Assembly: GCF_001005305.1 (NCBI RefSeq) | Contig: NZ_LBMH01000003.1 | Location: 434,001-498,000, forward strand | DNA length: 64,000 bases | Direction: 5' to 3' | Source of the DNA: Kordia zhangzhouensis | Lineage (GTDB): Bacteria > Bacteroidota > Bacteroidia > Flavobacteriales > Flavobacteriaceae | Shown: in pieces, positions 8,501 through 18,343 of the stretch | How the letters are laid out: the number at the start of each line of letters is the position of its first letter | How positions within the stretch are numbered: the stretch's first letter is position 1 | Program-made: the position numbers and the translations under genes | The notes under the pieces: generated by a model | Told to the model about the DNA's origin: nothing | What the model saw: the letters and a program-made list of their open reading frames with translations, nothing else | Databases searched by the model: none

Positions 8501-11500
8501 TTTCCACACATCTTCAGGCGAAGATTCATTATCAAGAGTAACATTTAAAGGAATTTCCACTTGATAATAGTTTTGAGTAAAATCATTACCAAAACGAATA
8601 AACGCTACTGCTTGTTGGTCTGCTAATTGATTTGTTTGCCCAAATAATGATTCAGCATGCACAAACATTTTTAAGTTTTTATACTGCCTAAGATCAATAT
8701 CAATATTTTTGAATACACCTCTGGAATCTCCAGCATCAAGGTCACAAACAACCATTCCTAGAGATTGTTCGTTTTGACGTATTACTGTATTATTATTATT
8801 TAATTGCTCCCGAACAACTCCTGGTGGAATTACATATCCAATCGGAAGCTTGTTTGCATTTTCTTCAATATTAACAATATTTACATCAAATTGTGTTCCG
8901 TCATCTTGTGGGTCATCATTGTTTGCTTCTAATGATAGATTATAACGCCTCCAATCTCCACGAATTAAATCGAGCGTAGCGAAACGAAGCACCGTAGGTT
9001 CATTAAACCCAGTCATGTACATACGAATAAAACGGATTGCTCTAAGATCATTTAACGTTATACGTTCATCAGGGTTTTGTTTATAGAAATCAGTAATCGG
9101 AATTTTAAATTGTACCCAACGAGAATTGATTATTGTTTGATTTGGAAGCTCAGTAGGTATTATACGTTCATCCGTAATGTACGTTGTAGAAGTCCCAATA
9201 CCTGGATTAATTGGAATTCGGAATTGATAGTAATTATCAATTGTATTCATCGTTTGGTCACGGTTAATATCCTCTACATCCGGAACCGTAGTATTTCCTC
9301 TATTCGTATCCGTTACTGCAATTGGTGAGTTCCCTTGTGTCCCGTTGAAATTTTTATACCGATTTAATACATCTCCACTTGCATTTAAAAAGTATTGATA
9401 GTTATCAGCTGCAGGATCTTCTAGTGTCGCATAATTTGTATACTTAGCTCCTTCTTCATTGTCTGGTAATCCGTCCAATCCAACATCTTGTGCTTGCCTG
9501 TTTGCTTCTACAGCATCAAATGCGTACACTAACGACTGTGTTTGAGGCACTTTTGCCCACTGCGTTTGTGTGACTAAAGGGTTAATCGCTCCAGCTTCTG
9601 GCAAACCATTTTCATACTGTTTACGACCATCTTTTAAGATATCCTCAGAAATGTTACCAATATTAAACACAAGCTCACCGCCTTGACTTGAGGTATTGCT
9701 ATCAGAAAAATAAGGGTCTAACAGCCAAAATTGAATATATTCAACGTTAGCTTGTTCAAAATTTGTTGTAGTCACAGGACGCATGATTCCTCCCCAATTT
9801 TGCGTTTGCGGCTGCGTAGCAAAGTTTGGATTGTTGTTATACGGTCCTCTTTCATTAGGATAATATGCTAAATCAAGTGTTGTTTGAACGGTTGTTTGTC
9901 CACGAGCAATGTCTGTTTGCGGAAAGATTTCATTTACAAATATACGACGTGTTTCACTTCTTGACACATCGTCATCACTAATTCCACCAGGTGCTTGATT
10001 TCCATAGAAAATTGGATCAATAGTATACCATGCAAGTTTTGCCCTGTTATATCCATATTCTAGTTCATCATTTCCAAATTGACCCCCTAAATTATCTCCC
10101 AGAGCATCTCCAGGCGTTCCAGGCGTACTTGCCAAAAACCAACCTAAAGGCGACTTGATATCAATAGTAGCTTGCGCTCCTTCAAAATCGTCAACATAAG
10201 CTGTAGCCTCTCCTTGAAAGTCTGCATTTTTTGGACTTCCAGGCAATAAGTATGCAAATTCTCCACGAACAGATACATTTGAAGGCACATCGGTATCAAT
10301 ATTTGGCAACTTATTTACTAATCGTGTTAAAAATGGCACTTCTGTAGAATAGTTTCCATTAAATCCGAAGATGGAGTTATTTACAGGTTCGGCACCATAG
10401 TTTGCTTTTTGCGTAATTGGACGTTCATTTAAGTTTAAGTAGGTCGCTCCAATTAAAAAGTTTTCATTGAACTGATGTTCAATATTAATTCCTGTAAATC
10501 GTTTGTTTTGCTGTCCAAATAATGAGTTATTTTCAACAGAAACATCAATTGGTGTATTGGATGCTTTTAAAGCTTCATCCAAAATTTGCACACGCCCTTG
10601 CGCATAATTTACCGTATAGTCAATTCCTTCTTGTAGTACGCGTCCTCCAGCCGTTACCACTACAGAACCTCTAGGTACATTAAAAGCTCCTAATGGAATT
10701 CCGTCTCCTCCTTGTGACTTGTAACGTCCTTTTAATTGAAATTTATTGAGATTTGCATCATCCAACGCTCCTGCTTTTGTTTCAGTATACATTGTTCTGT
10801 ATACATAACGAGTTTGGTTTGCATTATAATCTGCAGGATTATTATAGTCTTCTGTTGGAGCATTCCTTAATTTTTCGAATAAGAATTCTCCAAATGGCTC
10901 TACGGTTGTAAATATAATTCGTCCAAATTCTTGATCGACTGTAATTCCTGGCAAATAGTCAAAGAAACCATCTCCTCCGGCTTGAGGATTTTGATAGATG
11001 TCTAATCGATCAAGATTAAACACTTTTAGTAAAATTTCATCTTGTACGTCTGCGGGCAATGCAGGCCCTCCATCTACAGCAGTGATATAGTTTACAGGAG
11101 ACGGATCTGTATATAAAATGTTAAGTCGAAAATCGTCAGGACTTAGCTGATAAGCATCTGTAGCATAGATATTTTTCATCATTAAATCCCAAATTGGATC
11201 ATTGACTTCCGTAATAGCACTTTTTAAGAGTTTTACAACTAAATTTTGATTTTGAATGTTTGTAGGATTTCCATCAGTATCAGTGTTTGTTATTTGTGTT
11301 GCATCAATTCCTCCATTGGCAAATTCTCCTACTTGATATACTTGTCCATTTGCTGTATACTGAAATGCAACAGCTAATATTTCGTCGTTACTTAATCGTT
11401 GGTTTAATGAGATATACCCTAATTTGGTATGAACTTTATATTCGTTTTCGTTCAGTTTTCGTGCGTTTTCTAGATATACGTAATCAAATCCTTGTTGAAC

Positions 11501-12781
11501 GTTTCCTGAAACCGTTCCAAAACCTTGTTGAATTGTTGCTATATCTCTAATTTGTTCTGTTAGTACAGAGCCCGCCGTTCCAATTGCTTCTGGATTGTAA
11601 TCATTGTTCTCGTTATCAGGAAAAGCATCGGGATTGGCCGCATTGAAAAATCCTGCAGGCGCAGGTATTGGTGGTTGGTTTATTTTAGTTTTGTCAGGAT
11701 TAGCTTCTCCTAGATCTTGTAAACCTACAATGTTACGTACATTTTGTGTTTGTGCAGAACGGTTGGTTACCCAAACTTCAACACGTGTTATTTCTACCGG
11801 GGTATTTATAAACGGATAGGTTTCTAAGGCAGAATCGTATTTATCTCTAAAGTATTGTGATAAGAAAAAGTGACGATCTTCATCATAGTCCAACGCAAAT
11901 AAAGCAAATTCTTCAATTGTTCCTCCTCCTTCAGCCGTAATGGTTCTAGTTTGCGAACGTTGTTCCGAGAATACTCCTGTAATTCGTGTTTTTCCAAATT
12001 TAAGCTCTGTTTTTACCCCAAATAAACTTTGTGCTCCGGTGATGAGTGAGCTATTGAGTGGCATGCTTACATTACCTACTTCTATTTTTTGTAAAATGTC
12101 ATCTTCCGTTGGTGTATACTCTAATTTGATTTGATTTTGAAAGTCAAATGTAGATTGTGTATCGTAGTTTGCATTGATTTGTAAACGCTCACCTACTTTC
12201 CCCAACAAGCTTAGGCTGATACGCTGGTCAAAATCAAAACTTAGGTTACTTCTATTGCGAGGAGATAATGCCGGATTGTCATTTTTCTGAAAGCGAATTC
12301 CTAAATCCATTGCTACCGAACCTTGAGGAATTACTTCTATAGTATTTCCTCCGAAGATACTTTCAAAAAAGTTTGAGTTGATATAGAATTTTGGCAACAG
12401 ATTTTTTTGCGCATCTTCCGAACCTTCTTTTTTACCAGAAATAGCATCTAGTTTTTCTTTGAAATAACCTTTCATGCTTTCCTTTAACAACAACTCTCTA
12501 AATTGTTTAGGTGTTAATATTAAAGGATATCTTATATCATAATCACCTACTGTTTCTGTATATATATACCGATCCAACTTAGGGTCGTAGGTATATTTTG
12601 AGACAATACTCGAAGGATTTTTTAATTGAATTTTACCAATTGCATAACCTGTTTGCGTTTTGGTTGAATCAGTTTGCTGCGTATTCGTTTCTTGCGCTAC
12701 TAGTAAAGTTGCACAAAACATTATCAGTACGACAATCGAATTCTTACAAAATGTTGGTATAAGGTTGGTACTATTTTTCAA
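5549..12781 (-). CDS. sprA: SprA, type 9 secretion system translocon / gliding motility protein
   Basis: A 2410-residue outer-membrane protein. In Flavobacterium johnsoniae SprA (about 2400 residues) forms a very large single-chain beta-barrel that is the export channel of the type 9 secretion system and is needed for gliding. The length here matches, with no frameshift. A signal peptide ends near VAQET (about residue 30). The N-terminal part carries the family's IQLKNPSSIV, PKLDRYIYTE and DYDIRYPLILTPKQ blocks. The body is a long run of amphipathic strands, with the ITGAQSLFGVKTELKFG and VRGEFAYLLPG segments, and the chain ends in a final strand (RSGITLRYNFGN). It is 5 bases behind ruvA on the same strand and very likely cotranscribed with it. 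PorV and the plug protein, its partners, are not in the window. Confidence 0.97.
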   Translation of the reverse strand: MKNSTNLIPTFCKNSIVVLIMFCATLLVAQETNTQQTDSTKTQTGYAIGKIQLKNPSSIVSKYTYDPKLDRYIYTETVGDYDIRYPLILTPKQFRELLLKESMKGYFKEKLDAISGKKEGSEDAQKNLLPKFYINSNFFESIFGGNTIEVIPQGSVAMDLGIRFQKNDNPALSPRNRSNLSFDFDQRISLSLLGKVGERLQINANYDTQSTFDFQNQIKLEYTPTEDDILQKIEVGNVSMPLNSSLITGAQSLFGVKTELKFGKTRITGVFSEQRSQTRTITAEGGGTIEEFALFALDYDEDRHFFLSQYFRDKYDSALETYPFINTPVEITRVEVWVTNRSAQTQNVRNIVGLQDLGEANPDKTKINQPPIPAPAGFFNAANPDAFPDNENNDYNPEAIGTAGSVLTEQIRDIATIQQGFGTVSGNVQQGFDYVYLENARKLNENEYKVHTKLGYISLNQRLSNDEILAVAFQYTANGQVYQVGEFANGGIDATQITNTDTDGNPTNIQNQNLVVKLLKSAITEVNDPIWDLMMKNIYATDAYQLSPDDFRLNILYTDPSPVNYITAVDGGPALPADVQDEILLKVFNLDRLDIYQNPQAGGDGFFDYLPGITVDQEFGRIIFTTVEPFGEFLFEKLRNAPTEDYNNPADYNANQTRYVYRTMYTETKAGALDDANLNKFQLKGRYKSQGGDGIPLGAFNVPRGSVVVTAGGRVLQEGIDYTVNYAQGRVQILDEALKASNTPIDVSVENNSLFGQQNKRFTGINIEHQFNENFLIGATYLNLNERPITQKANYGAEPVNNSIFGFNGNYSTEVPFLTRLVNKLPNIDTDVPSNVSVRGEFAYLLPGSPKNADFQGEATAYVDDFEGAQATIDIKSPLGWFLASTPGTPGDALGDNLGGQFGNDELEYGYNRAKLAWYTIDPIFYGNQAPGGISDDDVSRSETRRIFVNEIFPQTDIARGQTTVQTTLDLAYYPNERGPYNNNPNFATQPQTQNWGGIMRPVTTTNFEQANVEYIQFWLLDPYFSDSNTSSQGGELVFNIGNISEDILKDGRKQYENGLPEAGAINPLVTQTQWAKVPQTQSLVYAFDAVEANRQAQDVGLDGLPDNEEGAKYTNYATLEDPAADNYQYFLNASGDVLNRYKNFNGTQGNSPIAVTDTNRGNTTVPDVEDINRDQTMNTIDNYYQFRIPINPGIGTSTTYITDERIIPTELPNQTIINSRWVQFKIPITDFYKQNPDERITLNDLRAIRFIRMYMTGFNEPTVLRFATLDLIRGDWRRYNLSLEANNDDPQDDGTQFDVNIVNIEENANKLPIGYVIPPGVVREQLNNNNTVIRQNEQSLGMVVCDLDAGDSRGVFKNIDIDLRQYKNLKMFVHAESLFGQTNQLADQQAVAFIRFGNDFTQNYYQVEIPLNVTLDNESSPEDVWKNEFDIPLALLTRIKAANFNNATAATEVAYYNENAEEIANQFAPYTSDERMRIAIIGNPTIGRVRSLMVGVKNATATSLDATDTPVGGVPICGEFWFNELRLAELENRGGWAAVGSLDANLADFATVSATGRVSTVGFGNIEQSPNERSREEVKQYDVVTNVSLGQLLPKKWGIKIPFNYSVGEEIITPEYDPFYQDIRLEDRLDLAETQEDKDRITEQAIDYTKRKSINFIGVRKERGAEQKPHFYDVENFTLSYSYNETEHHDYEIKSLRDQNVRAGLDYNFNFKPKSIEPFKKNDSLFTGKYWKWLKDFNFNPLPTSISLNSNITRSFNDQIYRDPLLEEGNQLPRLQQRNFLFDWSYAINYNLTNSLRFNFTAANNNIVNNYFDENGDINTDFGIWDRFWDIGEPNTHTQSLQLTYELPLNKIPTFSFLNATYSYTGDFNWQRGSDVLEQVAGERLNTIQNANTHNINASLDMTRFYKYIGFVKKRKGNEKGNLRSGRNSRPGVPGSTGDTEQDEKKNSNKASVGTKIFNTLVDVVGSVKRINVSYSENNGKVLPGYTPSIGFIGTLKPSVGFVFGSQADVRYEAARRGYLTEFSGFNQQFTQVHNTNLDITAQVEPMRDLKIDVVANRNYSENFSEQFNVQNGEYISLTPNQAGNTFGNFGISTILIKTAFKQSDADRSVTFQEFEQNRQIIARRLAIANGQPLTDTDNDGYPDGFGKTNQAVLLPAFLAAYSGTDVNDIKLGAFRDVPIPNWTLKYTGLMRLKWFKKRFKRFSLSHGYRSSYTINSFRTNLDYVADDPFSDSNLDQGGNFHNQNIFSNVNLVEQFNPLIRVDFEMKNSVKVLAEVKRDRALSLSFDNNLLTEVTGNEYIVGLGYRFKDVRIDTRIAGKKTTLKGDLNLKADLSLRDNITIIRSLDLFNNQVTAGQTLWSLKFTADYALSKNLTALFYYDHTFSEFAVSTAFPQTTIRSGITLRYNFGN

Positions 12782-12786
12782 AGTAA

Positions 12787-13368
12787 TTATAAGTTTTTTA
12801 ATGCCATTTTTATCATTTCTTCAACACTTCCATTTGGCATATCTTTAATTATTTTATCAAGGACTCTTTCAGATTGTTTTCGGGTATAGCCTAAGACTTC
12901 CAAAGCAGATAACGTTTCTTCTTTGTTTGTATTGTTTTGAGACACGGAAACTTCTTCTAGATCGTATAATTTTAAGATTTTATCTTTTAGTTCGATGATT
13001 ACTCGCTGAGCTGTTTTGGCACCAATTCCTTTAATCCCTTGAATTGTTGCAACATCGCCAGAACCTATCGCTTCACATATTTGTTCAGAAGTAAGTGAAG
13101 AAAGCATGGTTCTGGCTGTACTTGTTCCAATTCCTGACACTGAAATCAATAATCGGAATATAGCACGCTCAGACCTTTGATAAAAGCCATATAATGAATG
13201 TGCGTCTTCACGTATATGAAGATGCGTATACAGCTTGATAAGTTCTTGATTGGGTATCTGAGAATACGTAGTGAGCGAGATATTAATAAAATATCCAACT
13301 CCATTACATTCAATCACTACATCAGTTGGATTTTTCTCTACGAGCTTCCCTTGAATATGAGTAATCAT
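12787..13368 (-). CDS. ruvA: Holliday junction branch migration protein RuvA
   Basis: A 193-residue DNA junction-binding subunit of the RuvAB branch-migration motor. It shows an N-terminal OB-fold (residues about 1-62, starting MITHIQGKLVEK), tandem helix-hairpin-helix motifs (VSGIGTSTARTML and IKGIGAKTAQRVIIELKDK) and the flexible C-terminal domain that contacts RuvB (about 147-193). Length is normal. It precedes sprA by 5 bases, so a housekeeping repair gene and the T9SS channel share a transcript. ruvB is 5 kb away in its own unit. Confidence 0.97.
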   Translation of the reverse strand: MITHIQGKLVEKNPTDVVIECNGVGYFINISLTTYSQIPNQELIKLYTHLHIREDAHSLYGFYQRSERAIFRLLISVSGIGTSTARTMLSSLTSEQICEAIGSGDVATIQGIKGIGAKTAQRVIIELKDKILKLYDLEEVSVSQNNTNKEETLSALEVLGYTRKQSERVLDKIIKDMPNGSVEEMIKMALKNL

Positions 13369-13391
13369 TTATTAGTTGCTAGTTAAAGCTT

Positions 13392-13399
13392 CAAATGTA
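13392..13399 (-). promoter_or_regulatory. Candidate -7 element for ruvA-sprA
   Basis: TACATTTG on the minus strand matches TAnnTTTG and lies 24 bases before the ruvA start, giving a leader of roughly 15-18 nt. No TTG occurs at the right distance upstream. Confidence 0.45.
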
Positions 13400-13466
13400 A
13401 TAAATTTATTCACATTTATTTAACCATTTACACCTTTAATATACTAATACGATATAGTGTTGTATT

Positions 13467-15764
13467 TTATAGTTCTTCTTTTGCTTGTTGTCTTTTTTCT
13501 TTTTGTTGCGCATCAACAACCGCCACTGCTGTCATATTAATCATTTCATCAACACTTGCTCCAAGCTGCAAAATATGCACAGGCTTTCTCATTCCTAACA
13601 TGATTGGGCCAATAGAATCAGCCTTATTTAGCTCCTTCATCAGTTTATACGTAATATTTGCTGCATCTAAATTAGGAAATACTAAGGTATTAACTTCTTT
13701 TCCCGCTAGTTTAGAGAATGGGAATTTTGCCGACAACATTTCTCTATTCAATGCAAAATCTGATTGCACTGCTCCATCAACATTAATATCTGGATAGTAT
13801 CGATGCAAATAATCAACCGCTTCTCCAACTTTTTTGGCTTTATCATGTTCGGACGACCCAAAATTAGAATATGATAACATAGCAATATTAGGTTCTAAAC
13901 CAAACATACGAACAGTCATAGCTGTCATTTGAGCTATTCTTGCGAGCTCACGAGCAGATGGATCAATATTAATAGAAGTGTCAGACAAAAACATCGGACC
14001 ACGTTCTGTAATCATTAAGTTTGTAGTAGCCGCCGTTTGTATTCCTTTGGCAGTTCCTATGAGTTCTAACATTGGCTTGACTACAGCTGGGTAACTTCTA
14101 GAATATCCAGAAATAAGTCCGTCTGCATCACCATCATTTACCATCATTGCGGCAAAGTAGTTACGCTCTCGCATTTTGCTTTGCGCATCCAATAGAGAAA
14201 CTCCTTTGCGTTTTCTTGCTTCCCAATAGATTTTGGCATAACGCTCTCTTTTTTCCTTTTGCTCATCCGATTTAGGATTAACCACTTCTACATCACCATC
14301 AAATTCGAGCTCTTCACGTAGTTCTTGAATTATTTTTTCATTCCCGAGAAGAATTGGAATAGCAATTCCTTCGTCATATACAAACTGGGCAGCCTTTAAC
14401 ACATCTAAATGATCAGCTTCCGCAAAAACAATTCGTTTTGGGTTGGTTCTTGCTCGATTATGTAATAATCTTATAATTTTATTGTCAGCATCCAATCTAT
14501 GCAAAAGTTCATCTTCGTATCGCAACCAGTCTTCAATTGGCTCAGTAGCCACTCCAGAATCCATAGCCGCTTTAGCCACCGCAGGCGGGATTTTTGCAAT
14601 CAGTCTAGGATCAAATGGCTTAGGAATGATATATTCTTTCCCAAAGGTAAGTTTGGTTTCTCCATAAGCTATATTTACTTGCTCAGGCACAGGTTCTTTT
14701 GCTAGAGCCGCCAATGCTTTTACGGCCGCCATTTTCATTTCTTCATTAATCTTAGTAGCACGCACATCTAAAGCACCACGAAAGATGAATGGAAAGCCCA
14801 ATACATTGTTTACTTGATTCGGATGATCGGATCTTCCTGTTGCCATGATAATATCTTCTCTAGATGCGATTGCTTCTTCGTAAGAAATTTCTGGTGTAGG
14901 ATTTGCCATTGCAAATACAATTGGATCAGACGCCATTGATTGTAACATTTCTTGAGTAACAATATTTCCTACTGAAAGCCCTAAAAATACATCTGCGTTT
15001 ACCATAGCTTCTGCAAGAGAAGCATATTCTTTATCTGTACGGAATCGAGCTTGCATTGGAGAGAGGTCTGTTCTTCCTTTGTGAAGCAAACCATCAATAT
15101 CAAACATAGCTATATTTTCAAGTTTTGCTCCTAATGCAACATACAAGTTCATACAAGAAACGGCTGCCGATCCTGCTCCAGAAACCACAAAACGCACTTC
15201 TTCAATATTCTTCTCAGCAATCTCTAGCGCATTGAGCAATGCTGCAGAAGAGATTATAGCTGTTCCATGCTGGTCATCATGCATTACAGGAATATCTAGC
15301 TCTTCTTTGAGTCGGCGCTCTATTTCAAAAGCTTCAGGCGCTTTGATATCTTCTAGATTAATTCCTCCAAAAGTAGGTGCAATATTTTTGACTGTTTCAA
15401 TAAACTTTTCAACGTTTTTGGTATCCACCTCAATATCAAACACATCTATATCTGCAAATATTTTAAACAGCAATCCTTTCCCTTCCATCACAGGTTTTGA
15501 TGCTTCAGGACCAATGTCTCCCAATCCCAACACTGCTGTTCCATTGGAAATTACAGCAACTAAGTTTCCTTTGGTCGTGTATTTGTACACATTTCTTTTG
15601 TCTTTTTTGATTTCTAGACAAGGTTCAGCAACTCCAGGAGAATAGGCTAGTGATAGGTCACGTTGTGTAGAATAGCGCTTTGTAGGTACTACTTTTATTT
15701 TCCCCGGTTTCGGCTTGGCATGATAAACTAATGCCTCTCTTCTTTTGCGTTCTGTGTTACTCAT
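13467..15764 (-). CDS. maeB: NADP-dependent malic enzyme with C-terminal phosphotransacetylase-like domain
   Basis: A 765-residue multidomain enzyme that decarboxylates malate to pyruvate with NADP reduction, supplying NADPH and linking the TCA cycle to pyruvate. The N-terminal malic domain has the AYSPGVAEPC motif (about 41-50) and the catalytic-loop stretch with HDDQHGTA. The Rossmann domain has VSGAGSAAVSC. The C-terminal third (about 430-765) is the phosphate acetyltransferase-like regulatory domain seen in MaeB proteins (RIVFAEADH, MLSYSNFGSSEH, FPNLDAANITYKL). In E. coli MaeB this domain confers acetyl-CoA control without being needed for catalysis. It stands alone as a transcription unit. 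Confidence 0.95.
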   Translation of the reverse strand: MSNTERKRREALVYHAKPKPGKIKVVPTKRYSTQRDLSLAYSPGVAEPCLEIKKDKRNVYKYTTKGNLVAVISNGTAVLGLGDIGPEASKPVMEGKGLLFKIFADIDVFDIEVDTKNVEKFIETVKNIAPTFGGINLEDIKAPEAFEIERRLKEELDIPVMHDDQHGTAIISSAALLNALEIAEKNIEEVRFVVSGAGSAAVSCMNLYVALGAKLENIAMFDIDGLLHKGRTDLSPMQARFRTDKEYASLAEAMVNADVFLGLSVGNIVTQEMLQSMASDPIVFAMANPTPEISYEEAIASREDIIMATGRSDHPNQVNNVLGFPFIFRGALDVRATKINEEMKMAAVKALAALAKEPVPEQVNIAYGETKLTFGKEYIIPKPFDPRLIAKIPPAVAKAAMDSGVATEPIEDWLRYEDELLHRLDADNKIIRLLHNRARTNPKRIVFAEADHLDVLKAAQFVYDEGIAIPILLGNEKIIQELREELEFDGDVEVVNPKSDEQKEKRERYAKIYWEARKRKGVSLLDAQSKMRERNYFAAMMVNDGDADGLISGYSRSYPAVVKPMLELIGTAKGIQTAATTNLMITERGPMFLSDTSINIDPSARELARIAQMTAMTVRMFGLEPNIAMLSYSNFGSSEHDKAKKVGEAVDYLHRYYPDINVDGAVQSDFALNREMLSAKFPFSKLAGKEVNTLVFPNLDAANITYKLMKELNKADSIGPIMLGMRKPVHILQLGASVDEMINMTAVAVVDAQQKEKRQQAKEEL

Positions 15765-15817
15765 ATAGATGGCTTTCGCGTCTATAAATAAACTTATTTA
15801 CAAACACTGTGAATTTG

Positions 15818-15825
15818 CAAATTTA
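15818..15825 (-). promoter_or_regulatory. Candidate -7 element for the malic enzyme gene
   Basis: TAAATTTG on the minus strand fits the -7 consensus and gives a leader of about 47 nt to the ATG at 15764. No TTG is present at the expected -33 spacing. Confidence 0.4.
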
Positions 15826-15917
15826 GAAGTATGCGACTAAAGGAAAAAATTTAATACGGTTTGTTTCGTGATATTTAACGTCAATTTACATAAGTAATCT
15901 GTTATTCGCAGTTGAAT

Positions 15918-16844
15918 TTATTTTTTTAAAAACTGAATATTCCGGACTAATCCTGCATATTTGGTACGCTTGACCGCAGATTTTTTGAAGATTTCATTGA
16001 AGACTTCATGTGTAATTTCTTCCCATTCTTTTTTAGTCATCGCTAATAGTTCAGGATGGGGATCAAATAACGGTTCGTTGTGTGGCTTTGAAAAACGATT
16101 CCAAGGACAGACATCTTGACAAATATCGCATCCAAACATCCAATTATCAAATTTACCATGAACATGTGCAGGTATTTCATTTTTGAGTTCAATCGTAAAA
16201 TAGGAAATGCATTTACTTCCATCAACAACATACGGCTCTACTATAGCCTGTGTTGGGCATGCATCAATACATGCAGTACAAGTTCCGCAATGGTCGGTGA
16301 CTGGTGTGTCATATTCTAATTCAAGATCAATGATAAGTTCAGCAATAAAATAAAACGAACCGACTTTTTGCGTAAGTAAGTTGCTATGTTTACCAATCCA
16401 ACCCAATCCACTTTTGGCTGCCCAAGCTTTGTCTAACACCGGTGCGGAATCAACAAAAGCTCTTCCTGAGACTTCTCCTATTTCCTCTTGTATGAAATTT
16501 AGTAATTGCTTTAATTTTTCTTTGATTACAAAGTGATAGTCCTTTCCGTAGGCATATTTGGAAATTTTAGGTGCATCAACATCTTTTTGTGTTTCCGAAG
16601 GATAGTAATTGAGCAACAACGAAACTACCGATTTGGAACCTTCTACTAGTTTTGTTGGATCTAATCGTTTGTCAAAATGATTTTCCATGTATTGCATCTC
16701 GCCATGCATATTTTTGTTGAGCCATGCTTCTAATCGTGGTGCTTCTTCTTCTAAGAATGCCGCTTTGGAGATTCCACATGACAAAAAACCCAAACGTTTT
16801 GCTTCGGTTTTGATAAGCTCAGTATGTTTCTGTATTCCTTTCAA
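15918..16844 (-). CDS. queG: Epoxyqueuosine reductase
   Basis: A 308-residue cytosolic cobalamin- and iron-sulfur-dependent enzyme that reduces epoxyqueuosine to queuosine in the anticodon loop of GUN tRNAs, the last step of queuosine synthesis. Two ferredoxin-like cluster motifs are intact: [12 protein letters not shown] (about residues 186-197), and CDICQDVCP with an upstream Cys in the C-terminal part. The N-terminal DUF1730-like region ([14 protein letters not shown]-like block) and the [22 protein letters not shown] block are characteristic. It starts 3 bases after the P450 gene ends and is likely cotranscribed with it. No other queuosine gene is nearby. Confidence 0.95.
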   Translation of the reverse strand: MKGIQKHTELIKTEAKRLGFLSCGISKAAFLEEEAPRLEAWLNKNMHGEMQYMENHFDKRLDPTKLVEGSKSVVSLLLNYYPSETQKDVDAPKISKYAYGKDYHFVIKEKLKQLLNFIQEEIGEVSGRAFVDSAPVLDKAWAAKSGLGWIGKHSNLLTQKVGSFYFIAELIIDLELEYDTPVTDHCGTCTACIDACPTQAIVEPYVVDGSKCISYFTIELKNEIPAHVHGKFDNWMFGCDICQDVCPWNRFSKPHNEPLFDPHPELLAMTKKEWEEITHEVFNEIFKKSAVKRTKYAGLVRNIQFLKK

Positions 16845-16847
16845 CAG

Positions 16848-18182
16848 CTACATTCTTTTTGTAAATTTCAAAGTAGCACCTAAGGGCTTTAACGTAATTA
16901 ATGGCGCTATTTGTATGTCTTTTTCAACAGATTTTATGGCGTATTTTTTTAATAAGCTATATACTGTTAAAATCATTTCATAGACTGCAAATCCATTTCC
17001 GATACACATACGTGGTCCAGCACCAAACGGAAAGTAATAGGCTGCATTTTTTTTGCGAGATTCTTCTGAAAAACGTTCTGGAATAAAGTCATTAGGTCGC
17101 TCCCAATATTGTTCGTTTCGGTGTAATTCGTAGAACGAAACACCAATCATTGTCCCTTTTTCTATATGGTAACCCGCAAACGAATCGTCTTCAATTGCTA
17201 CACGATCCGTAATCCAAGCAGGCGGATATAAACGCATAGATTCCTCTATACACCATTTTACATAGGTCAATTTCTCTATTTTCCCCATTGCACTTAGTCC
17301 TTCCTCAATGGTATCGATTTCCGCTATTACTTTCTGACATGCTTCTGGATTAGTAGCTAATAAGTGAAATGTAAATGTTAAAGCATTTGCCGTTGTTTCA
17401 TGACCAGCTACAAAAAAAATTAATATTTCATCTATTAATTGATCATTTGTCATTGAAGTCCCATCGTCTTCATATTTAGCTTTCAACAGCATATCTAGTA
17501 AATCATCATGATTTTCATTTGATTTCCGGCGTTCTTCAATAATTTTATGAATAATAGACCTACTTTCATATACCAATTCCATGTGCTTTTGAATCATCCC
17601 AGTCATTTTGTACCACCATTTTTTGTGTGGCTGCCTAATTTCTCTGATGATGAAATCTTGCAAAGTCTCGATAATTTTCTGCAATCGATGCATTGTATTT
17701 TCATCAGAAGAATAATTAAATAAAGATTTGGCTACGACATGAAACGCAAGTTCATTCATGATAGGATAGGTATCCGTTATCTGATTTTCCGGAATGTTTT
17801 CTAGCTGCTTTTGTATTGTTCGCTCCATGATAACAACTAATTTTTGCAGCTTTTCTTTATGAAATGCAGGCTGAATGAGTCGCCGTTGTTTAAGCCAATA
17901 GTCACCACTAGCCGTCAACAATCCTTTCCCAACATATTTTGACAGGAACTTGGTCTGAATTTTAGATTTATTGTAGTTCCGATGATTTTTCTGAAGAATG
18001 TGCTTTGTGATTTCTGCATCTCGTGTAAGCATAACCGTTTTGGCAAACGGTGGTTTAATCGCAAATGAACTTCCGTGCTTGGAAAAACCTTCTTTGTGAA
18101 ACGGAATCGGGTTTCGCGTGATCGAAGAGGATCGCAAGAATAACTGAAAGAATGGAAGCTTGTTTGGGTAGCGATATGTCAT
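16848..18182 (-). CDS. Cytochrome P450
   Basis: A 444-residue soluble-type heme-thiolate monooxygenase. The I-helix oxygen-binding motif AGHETTAN, the K-helix EESMRL (ExxR), the PERF meander motif and the heme-binding loop FPFGAGPRMCIGNGFA with the axial Cys are all present, so it should be catalytically competent. It resembles the class of bacterial P450s near the CYP4/CYP102-like clade that hydroxylate fatty acids or terpenes; the substrate is unknown. No ferredoxin or ferredoxin reductase gene is adjacent, so its electron source lies elsewhere. It is followed after 3 bases by queG. Confidence 0.93.
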   Translation of the reverse strand: MTYRYPNKLPFFQLFLRSSSITRNPIPFHKEGFSKHGSSFAIKPPFAKTVMLTRDAEITKHILQKNHRNYNKSKIQTKFLSKYVGKGLLTASGDYWLKQRRLIQPAFHKEKLQKLVVIMERTIQKQLENIPENQITDTYPIMNELAFHVVAKSLFNYSSDENTMHRLQKIIETLQDFIIREIRQPHKKWWYKMTGMIQKHMELVYESRSIIHKIIEERRKSNENHDDLLDMLLKAKYEDDGTSMTNDQLIDEILIFFVAGHETTANALTFTFHLLATNPEACQKVIAEIDTIEEGLSAMGKIEKLTYVKWCIEESMRLYPPAWITDRVAIEDDSFAGYHIEKGTMIGVSFYELHRNEQYWERPNDFIPERFSEESRKKNAAYYFPFGAGPRMCIGNGFAVYEMILTVYSLLKKYAIKSVEKDIQIAPLITLKPLGATLKFTKRM

Positions 18183-18343
18183 TTTACGTTGGTTAATGCT
18201 TCTCAGTTAATTTATTAGCTATCAGATTCATCTATTAGAAATTTACATAATTCAATGTTAAAATACTGATTTTGAAAAGAAACCCTTTTATTTTATTTCA
18301 CTCAAACAGACATTATCCTCTCTATGTGACTACAAATCCATAT

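Noticed and set aside
15232-15645. 137-codon plus-strand frame within the malic enzyme gene
   Set aside because: Entirely antisense to a conserved enzyme domain, with no recognisable family and Ser/Ile-rich shadow composition.
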